64,000 nt of DNA, from contig JASEVX010000007.1 in the NCBI GenBank assembly GCA_031761405.1, forward strand, positions 63,251,062 through 63,315,061, in the 5' to 3' direction. Both the position numbers and the translations under genes were made by a program. The stretch comes from Serripes groenlandicus (taxonomy: Eukaryota; Mollusca; Bivalvia; Cardiida; Cardiidae). Positions within the stretch are counted from its first letter, which is position 1. Every line of letters begins with the position of its first letter. Below the pieces are notes generated by a model. That model was not told the origin of the DNA. It made no database searches and saw only the letters and a program-made list of their open reading frames with translations. This document shows, piece by piece, positions 56,091 to 64,000 of the stretch.

Positions 56091-57871
56091 AACAGATGAC
56101 ATATTTGAAACATTAAGTAAAAATAGTAGTAGTTTACTCATCATGATCAAATATTTTCTTTTTCTAGATGTGTTTCCAACTTGTAAGCGATCCCAACTGG
56201 GCCAATATGTTTGCCGACTTTTGACAAAAAGTCAAACCGAAAATCGTCATACATCTTCCACCAATGGGTTAACATTATATATGGAAAAGTAGCCAGTCGT
56301 GCGGAAATACTGCTGTGTTAATTACTGGTGAAAGAAAGCAAGCAAGCACATAAGTAGCTGAACTGGCCGCCGTGATATTGAAATTATTGAAAAACGACGT
56401 TAAACCCCAATCTTTCAACAACCAGGCGTCTGTTGTATTAGGGATATATAGTTATATGGATATCCGTGATATAACTGAAATAATGTTGAAAACGGTGTTG
56501 AACTCTTATAAAACAAAGTTAAATGGATATACGTGATTTAACTTAAATATGTTAAAAAAGGCATTAAACTCTAATAAAATAAAGTTAAATGGATCGTTAT
56601 CTAAATGTCTTCATAACGGTAATGAATCATGCAGCATATAGACATTTCTGATTTACTAACATAACCATCGTGTCGGAACAAAAAAATGGGACGTCGGTGA
56701 TAAGTGCGTGGGATCGTTAAATTACGTAGTACCCGCTAATCCCAAATACCGGACAAGGGGTGGCAATTTGCGTTATCGCTTCTTGACCTATCTAAATTAT
56801 TTCACGAAGATCCACTCTATGGTAGAAGACTACATCGTAAATACTTGATCGAGGGTATTAGGAGTAAAATAATAAATCCTTTCATAACAACCCATTTAAC
56901 ATTTAATCGTTAACTCTCGGTTTCTTTTTCTTTTATTTCAGAAGGACACGTTCAGGTTTTCTTTTTATTCCCAACAAACGGTCATGCTGTACATTACAAT
57001 CTCATGAATAGTTTACAAATGTTCCACAATAACAAATGATAGCGTTCATTAACCCTTTCCCATGTACGATACATATACTGCAGATTACTCTTCAAAGCAT
57101 TTTGGCAAAATATTAAAACATCTCTGGAAATGAAAGTATAATAATTGGATAAAGTTGAACACATTGTGACTAAAGGAGACATTTCCCATTATGAACAATT
57201 TCTCCTTATTTCACAATGTTTTAAAAGCCGTTTGCTGCAGAGACGTCAAATGCATCTATATGTCATTATGAAGGAAATAGTTAACCACTTTATATTCCAA
57301 AATATCTGACAATCAATTTGTTATTTGATGGTATGTTCAAACGCCTCACATGCTATGCATAAGTATCATTGTGGGAACGAATTAATTAACCCATTCCTCC
57401 GATGTAGACAAAAGTGTTCGTCCCTAAAATGGACGACCTTTTAAAACATGAATGGAAAAGTCGTAATTTCCTTAAACAATTCTTTTCCCATAATGTTTTC
57501 TACAATGTAGCAAGGAGTTAGCTTCCAGCGTTCCAGATGTCTCAATTTCTTTCTTATGACATTTTCAAGGCATATGCGTTTAACAAATATCATAACGGGC
57601 CCATATCCACCAACAATTATAAATGTCATTCTGATTTTAATTATAAATTCACAAAATAAAACAATTTCAGATAAGCTAGAATTAGAATTACATAGATTAC
57701 TTTTAAACTAAGATTATTCTAAAAAATAGAATAAAAATGACTTAAGAATAGTTGTTGAGTACGGGGCCCAGGTAGATCTTAACAGTTAGTTTGGGCGGCT
57801 ACCTCATGTATTTTTCGATGTTTACGTCATCCTTTAAAACTCAACCGGTATTGATTATTTACATTCATTAT

Positions 57872-57935
57872 CTTAAACACGCCCACGAGGTGGGCCCAAA
57901 CCCCTATATAAATTATATTTGGTAGAGCTTACAGT
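57872..57935 (+). promoter_or_regulatory. Core promoter of truncated gene D
   Basis: Palindrome 57881-57895 and TATATAA 57905-57911. Downstream of the box the sequence is 'attatatttggtagag', differing from A-C but shared with D'. Confidence 0.7.
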
Positions 57936-58101
57936 GTCTTCAAACATTGAACGCCAAACAGGCAAGACTCGAGTACTAACGCGCATTTCTTAACTATCGT
58001 TTTATATTTAGTCTTTTAAATATCCGTTCTGTGGTAGAGAATTAATTAACATATTTTAAAACATTTTGAATATCTTTATAACCATAATTAATTCAACTAA
58101 G

Positions 58102-58317
58102 ATGTATTCACTCGTAATTATGTCTGGACTTGTGGCCCTCTCAATGGCCATGCCCCGGTGCACGGTGGGGAAATACGAAATCATCGCCCAGCCCGACTGT
58201 AAGAGCTACTATCTGTGTGTGAATGGAAAACCAGTCGAGATGCCAGACTGTCCCCCCGGATCCGTGATCAGCCGAATAACCCACGTGAGAAAGACAAGAA
58301 AGCACATAAGTAGCTGA
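58102..58317 (+). pseudogene. Array gene D: exon 1 only, truncated by the duplication junction
   Basis: The frame reads signal peptide MYSLVIMSGLVALSMA and module 1 up to SRITHV, then RKTRKHISS and a stop. The fifth and sixth cysteines of module 1 are lost and the normal donor is absent. A new GTGAGA donor-like site exists at the junction (58285), but splicing from it to exon 2 of D' would be out of frame. With an intact promoter and leader it may still be transcribed. Confidence 0.85.
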
Positions 58318-59631
58318 ACTGGCCGCCGTGATATTGAAATTATTGAAAAACGACGTTAAACCCCAATCTTTCAACAACCAGGCGTCTGTTGTATTAGGGA
58401 TATATAGTTATATGGATATCCGTGATATAACTGAAATAATGTTGAAAACGGTGTTGAACTCTTATAAAACAAAGTTAAATGGATCTACGTGATTTAACTT
58501 AAATATGTTAAAAAAGGCATTAAACTCTAATAAAATAAAGTTAAATGGATCGTTATCTAAATGTCTTCATAACGGTAATGAATCATGCAGCATATAGACA
58601 TTTCTGATTTACTAACATAACCATCGTGTCGGAACAAAAAAATGGGACGTCGGTGATAAGTGCGTGGGATCGTTAAATTACGTAGTACCCGCTAATCCCA
58701 AATACCGGACAAGGGGTGGCAATTTGCGTTATCGCTTCTTGACCTATCTAAATTATTTCACGAAGATCCACTCTATGGTAGAAGACTACATCGTAAATAC
58801 TTGATCGAGAGTATTAGGAGTAAAATAATAAATCCTTTCATAACAACCCATTTAACATTTAATCGTTAACTCTCGGTTTCTTTTTCTTTTATTTCAGAAG
58901 GAAAGTATAATAATTGGATAAAGTTGAACACATTGTGACTAAAGGAGACATTTCCCATTATGAACAATTTCTCCTTATTTCACAATGTTTTAAAAGCCGT
59001 TTGCTGCAGAGACGTCAAATGCATCTATATGTCATTATGAAGGAAATAGTTAACCACTTTATATTCCAAAATATCTGACAATCAATTTGTTATTTGATGG
59101 TATGTTCAAACGCCTCACATGCTATACATAAGTATCATTGTGGGAACGAATTAATTAACCCATTCCTCCGATGTAGACAAAAGTGTTCGTCCCTAAAATG
59201 GACGACCTTTTAAAACATGAATGGAAAAGTCGTAATTTCCTTAAACAATTCTTTTCCCATAATGTTTTCTACAATGTAGCAAGGAGTTAGCTTCCAGCGT
59301 TCCAGATGTCTCAATTTCTTTCTTATGACATTTTCAAGGCATATGCGTTTAACAAATATCATAACGGGCCCATATCCACCAACAATTATAAATGTCATTC
59401 TGATTTTAATTATAAATTCACAAAATAAAACAATTTCAGATAAGCTAGAATTAGAATTACATAGATTACTTTTAAACTAAGATTATTCTAAAAAATAGAA
59501 TAAAAATGACTTAAGAATAGTTGTTGAGTACGGGGCCCAGGTAGATCTTAACAGTTAGTTTGGGCGGCTCCCTCATGTATTTTTCGTCATCCTTTAAAAC
59601 TCAACCGGTATTGATTATTTACATTCATTAT

Positions 59632-59700
59632 CTTAAACACGCCCACGAGGTGGGCCCAAACCCCTATATAAATTATATTTGGTAGAGCTTACAGTGTCTT
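59632..59700 (+). promoter_or_regulatory. Core promoter of gene D'
   Basis: Palindrome 59641-59655 and TATATAA 59665-59671, identical to the promoter of D because it was copied with it. Confidence 0.75.
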
Positions 59701-59861
59701 CAAACATTGAACGCCAAACAGGCAAGACTCGAGTACTAACTCGCATTTCTTAACTATCGTTTTATATTTAGTCTTTTAAATATCCGTTCTGTGGTAGAGA
59801 ATTAATTAACATATTTTAAAACATTTTGAATATCTTTATAACCATAATTAATTCAACTAAG

Positions 59862-62226
59862 ATGTATTCACTCGTAATTATGTCTGGACTTGTGGCCCTC
59901 TCAATGGCCATGCCCCGGTGCACGGTGGGGAAATACGAAATCATCGCCCAGCCCGACTGTAAGAGCTACTATCTGTGTGTGAATGGAAAACCAGTCGAGA
60001 TGCCAGACTGTCCCCCCGGATCCGTGATCAGCCGAATAACCCACGCGTGTGTTCCCGCCGGTAGTTATTACGATGATTGCACACCAAGCCAGGTATCAGA
60101 CACGAGACCTACAACTTCGGATTTAGGTAGGTCTTTTCGTCAAGTATTTCGTACATTTAAACTCTTTTTCAGTATTTCCAACTTTCATACGTATTTTGGC
60201 GCATTGGCAGCATACGATTTATGAAAACGTTACAACGGTAAAGGGAGAAACTGCTAATAATGAATGTTTTCCTTGTCACAATGTCAACTCTGTTTTCAAT
60301 AAATATACTTAAATCAAAAATAGTTTCCACTATTTTAATGTTTCTGTAGCAGATTTGGCGTATTTCGGACAAAGTCAACGATTTTTTTACAATTTGAGCT
60401 CAAGTTCTTTGGTATCTTAATTTTATAAATGTTTGAAGACTTCATGTTATATTATATAAAATCTTCATAAGTTAACACTTTCCCAGTACCTCAGTTGGTA
60501 GCGACGCAGGCTGTCAATCTATATGTTGTGAGTTCGAACCCCATCTCGGCCAACACTCTTTTCGACGTTTGACAAAAGTCATTCGTCATCCACCAATGGG
60601 CTATCAGTCTATGTGCAAAAGTAGCCAGTTGTTTGTAAAGAATGTTGTTTAAAGTACTGGTGTGAGAAAGACAAGAAACATATGACTAGATGAACTAGCC
60701 GCCGTGATATGACTGAAACATAGTTGAAAATCAATCAATCTCACATACAACACACATCTGTCGCTATTATTAGATGAAGTTAAAACGTTTCGCAAAAGAA
60801 GACATTGTAATTTATCCTTTACCACAATGTTGTTGAAAGTCGTCTGCTGCAAATACGTCAAAATACGTCTGTGTGTGGGAAAGGGTTAACGATGCAATGT
60901 TAAATATACTGAATGAATATAATAATAATTTAAATTAATCTATCGTAAGGTATGTGTAATGCTTAAAAACCGGACAATATATGCATATATCGCATTTTAT
61001 TACTAGAGTTTGATTAACGTTTGATTACGTTTATGCCTTCTGACTGCTGATTCATTGACGTGAACGTCACTGGAGCATTCACGATACGTTACCGCTTGTA
61101 TTGCCCTCAATGGAGTGTTTTAGATTAACCCCTTCCTAAATAAAAACGCATGTTGACGAATCTACAGCAGACGACTTTTGAAAAATTGTGGCAAAAGAAG
61201 AAATTGCTCATAATGAATTTCCCCTTTTGCTACAATATTTTCAAATTATTCTATATTTATAATAATACTTTCATTTACAGAGATTTTCCATAGTTATGTC
61301 TTAGTTAGTTTCAAACTCGTCTGATGTAGATGTATTGTATGTGGGAAAGGCTTACAACAATGTCAAAAGTCGTATGTTGCAGATGTGTTTAAAAAGCATC
61401 TGTTTGCGGGAAAGAGGTTAGGTACTTTAGAAGCTCCAAAAAGGCAACGTATGAAACAATGAACATCATTGGTTTAAACAGCATCGGTTTGCCGTAAAGT
61501 GTTGAGTGTCCTTTCGAAGCCCTTAAAAGCAACGTAATAATTTAACAATGAACAGTGATGATTTGCCACAGTGAATTGCATTCATTTGTCAGTAAAAACT
61601 GTATATATATATTATCTTAGTCTGAATCTCCAACATGGGACAACATACAATGCATGTCGGATTACAACCTTATCATTTATGATAAGTTACATCGGGGTCT
61701 ATGCTAAAGCGTACATTCAAGCAGCAAGTGATATAACTGAACATTGTTGAAAACGGCGTTAAACACAAAACAAGCAATAACCTTGGCTCACCTTGTTCTT
61801 CACCGATATCTCCATGGCAACTATACCTCAAATTGTTAGACGTGGCTCACTTTACATTTTCAGATCCATTGTCTATTGATGAACAATGCTCACGGTATGG
61901 CGGTTTGATACCACACCCGTCCGACTGTCAGGCGTATTACAACTGTAGTCATAAATACGAGCGAGTACCACGCTTCTTTGAACAGTACATGCAGGAATGT
62001 CCATACCCTCAGCTCTTTGATTCTGATCAGAAGAAGTGTGAACATTTTGAACTAGTCAAATGTGGAAACAGAAACGAATACAAAGATGGATGTAAGTACA
62101 GAATATATTATAATTATTGTATCGAATATTTCTCCTCTGCGACTGCTAGATCTATAAGAACTACTTCTACAACTATTTATGTACTACTATTACTACTTAT
62201 ACTTTTACTACTATTACTACTATTAT

Positions 62227-62264
<38 letters not shown>

Positions 62265-62272
62265 TTACTACA

Positions 62273-62339
<67 letters not shown>

Positions 62340-63771
62340 TTACTAGAACTACAACAACTATTACTTCTTACTACTAACATTTTGCAAAAAAGGAGGAAGT
62401 GCTAATAATGAGAAAAGTCTCCTTTTTACACAATGTTTTCAACTTTTTCAATAATTCTAGATAAATAAAGGTATAAGCAATACACGTTTGCCAACAATGT
62501 TCCGTGTCATTGAGTAAAACCTCTTCTTTTTTTTATAAACTGGAACTATCAACTATAATTACACATTCCAGGTAAATACAGACATAACCAATGCCCAGTT
62601 GCCCACTGTGTCCCGTGTCAAGTCCGCCTTCCAAGCTGTGAAGGTAAAACAGACGGTATGGCAGCCCACGAATCGAAACGCTGGTCCCCATATTACGTCA
62701 TCTGTTACAAGGAACGCACCGTGTCGGAGGAGAGATGTCCACCGGATCAGGACGGCAGAACCCAGCTGTTCCACCCCGACCAAAACATGTGTGTACCACT
62801 AGAACATATTCCAAGAGAGTATGGCGGTTTGATGTCCGACTGTGCGGGTCAATCGGACGGTCACTACCTGGACGACTTTGGTCGGTGTGACCATTACACA
62901 GTCTGTCTGGATGGGAAGTTTGTCGACTCAGTCAAGTGCATGGAAGGGGAAACATTCGACCAGCTCTTTCAGAAATGTATGCCCGCTGAGAAAACATGTG
63001 GACCTTGTGGAAGTCGGCATGATTGGTAAGTGTTAACAGTATACTCTACGCGAACCTTGGCGGAGAAAAGTAAGCGTTAGGATATTTACAATCAATGTTG
63101 ATCAAGAGTATGACCTTTTTCAACGGTTTAATAGTTGATAGTGATAGTGATAGTTTGACTCGATGGTATAAAGTACAGTGCCTGATCACATAGGTCGTAT
63201 GCATAGGCTTATCTGAATCTTTACTTGTAATAGACGTTTCTTACAATTAGGCGCATTTTATTACTGTTTGCTTAGTCCATTTTGTGGACTACATTGGTTC
63301 GGTCAAATATGCCTATAGCCATTCCAAAACATCGTTATCAATGTAAGACAGGTAGCATCTACGACGATGAAAATATTAAACACATTAAATCTTCACCAAC
63401 CTTTAGCGTTAAAGGGAATTACCTGTAAGACAAAATTAAAGGTGTGCTACAATCGCAGGCCCACCTTTTCATTTCATTGTTTATAAACAAACATTATTAC
63501 CCTATTTATTACCCTTTCATAACCATAATTTTTGTTTATAAATTCAGTAGGCTATGTTGTTGTGCCACCAGATGGCGGTACAGGAACATAGCCTACTATA
63601 ATTGGTATACAATGGATACTTTTGCATTGAAATTTGTTGATTTAAAGATTGTAAAATTTAAATAAAATGAAGCTGTTGCATGTAGTTTTTGTATAACGAC
63701 AAGTTTTGCCTATATTCATCTAACAAAGGCTTACAATAAAGATAATTAATATTTTCTCTACTTTCAGTTGA
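59862..63771 (+). CDS. Array gene D': secreted four-module chitin-binding (CBM14) protein
   Basis: Exons 59862-60126, 61864-62091, 62572-63025 and 63768-63771; 316 residues, no stop or shift seen. It is closest to gene B (SDPLSIDEQCSRYGG, AAHESK, HYTVC, AEKTCGPC) and they share the shortened intron 3. Differences include MSGLV in the signal peptide, IIAQPDC in module 1, SEERCPP in module 3 (Arg for Thr, the cysteine is kept), GHYLDDFG and CMEGE in module 4. Its promoter and most of exon 1 were duplicated to give the truncated gene D 1.76 kb upstream, so two near-identical promoters now stand in tandem before one full gene. TGA is at 63769-63771. Confidence 0.88.
60484..60740 (+). repeat. tRNA-derived SINE in gene D' intron 1
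   Basis: Same insertion as 31064 and 44441. It shares with the gene B copy the loss of the 'ggcgttaaa' end ('catagttgaaaatcaatcaatc'). Confidence 0.7.
61125..61354. mobile_element. Foldback MITE in gene D' intron 1
   Basis: TTAACCCCTTCC and 'gggaaaggctta' ends. The central mirror has lost one side ('gctcataatgaatttcc'). Confidence 0.65.
62165..62375. repeat. (ACT)n microsatellite in intron 2 of gene D'
   Basis: Same position as in A-C, with different interruptions ('acttctattactacaact'). Confidence 0.95.
63547..63596. other. 50-nt hairpin in intron 3 of gene D'
   Basis: Same as 34365-34414, with 'gttgttgtgcc' in the left arm instead of 'gttattgtgcc'. Confidence 0.6.
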
Positions 63772-63957
63772 GGTATGATTCTAAGTATTACATGTATTAA
63801 AGAAGAGGAACCGAATCAGGAGAAAAGTCATCAGCAATAACTCTTGAGACAGAGAACGTCAGACTAGATAAACCAAAAATACATTATAATTGTTTATCAT
63901 TCTAAACAAATGTTTAAAAACTGTGATATTTTAAAGGAACTGAATCGTTTAGATAGT

Positions 63958-64000
63958 GTGTGTGTGTGTGCGTGATCTATGTACTAAAATGTAATATGTT
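63958..64000. repeat. Short GT tract at the end of repeat unit 4
   Basis: 'gtgtgtgtgtgtgcgtgatc' followed by the sequence that precedes the start of every unit ('tgtactaaaatgtaatatgtt'), so a fifth unit is expected just past the window. Confidence 0.7.

Larger units (their letters stand above)
56340..60048. repeat. Tandem duplication of the gene D promoter region
   Basis: About 56340-58284 recurs as about 58296-60048. The second copy lacks roughly 180 bases (joined at 'cagaaggaaagtataat' near 58900) and about 18 bases near 59585. The junction fuses exon 1 ('cccacgtgagaaag') to the middle of SINE-like sequence ('aagcacataagtagctgaac'). The two copies otherwise differ at only a few bases. Confidence 0.9.

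Overview
The window is AT-rich eukaryotic DNA, most likely from a mollusc. Introns are numerous with GT/AG borders. Promoters carry TATA boxes. Many tRNA-headed SINEs end in the 'gccgtgatatgactga...ggcgttaaa' core, which resembles the Nin-DC-type SINE domain known from bivalves and gastropods. The taxon is inferred from these repeats and not from any host housekeeping gene.

Layout: four head-to-tail repeat units (about 1-12100, 12103-34980, 34982-48788 and 48790-64000). Each ends in one plus-strand gene for a secreted protein of about 316 residues with four chitin-binding peritrophin-A (CBM14) cysteine modules. Each gene has four exons (265, 228, 454 nt and a last exon that completes one Cys codon and adds TGA). 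I call the copies A (6491-11402), B (30438-34582), C (43787-48041) and D' (59862-63771), plus a truncated first exon D (58102-58317). B, C and D' look intact. A has an in-frame TAA in exon 2 and has lost one cysteine. All five first exons have the same core promoter: a GCCCAC-GAG-GTGGGC palindrome about 10 bp upstream of TATATAA. Units 1 and 3 resemble each other, as do 2 and 4, so an older two-gene block was duplicated as a whole. Later local events reshaped it: a 715-bp tandem duplication at 52504-53933 and a roughly 1.8-kb duplication at 56340-60048 that created D.

The most striking object is a 10,012-bp DNA transposon at 17914-27925 in unit 2. It has about 190-bp terminal inverted repeats and a perfect 8-bp target duplication (CAATTAGT), and the matching empty site is visible in the paralogous units. 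On the minus strand it encodes a P-superfamily transposase. On the plus strand it encodes a five-exon PIF1-family helicase whose C-terminal part adds a SAP-like segment and a PHD-like zinc finger. The transposase lies antisense inside the last intron of the helicase gene. Both genes are broken. Two tiny internal-deletion relatives (106 and 63 bp) sit in its introns with perfect 8-bp duplications, so the family was mobile after this copy formed.

The rest is intergenic or intronic and full of repeats: foldback MITEs with TTAACCCTTTCCC ends, mariner-like MITEs, SINEs, a LINE 3' fragment, an approximately 165-bp tandem repeat, (ACT)n tracts in every intron 2, and several exon-like ORF fragments from genes I do not recognise. 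All coordinates and splice sites were read by eye; no alignment or database search was possible.
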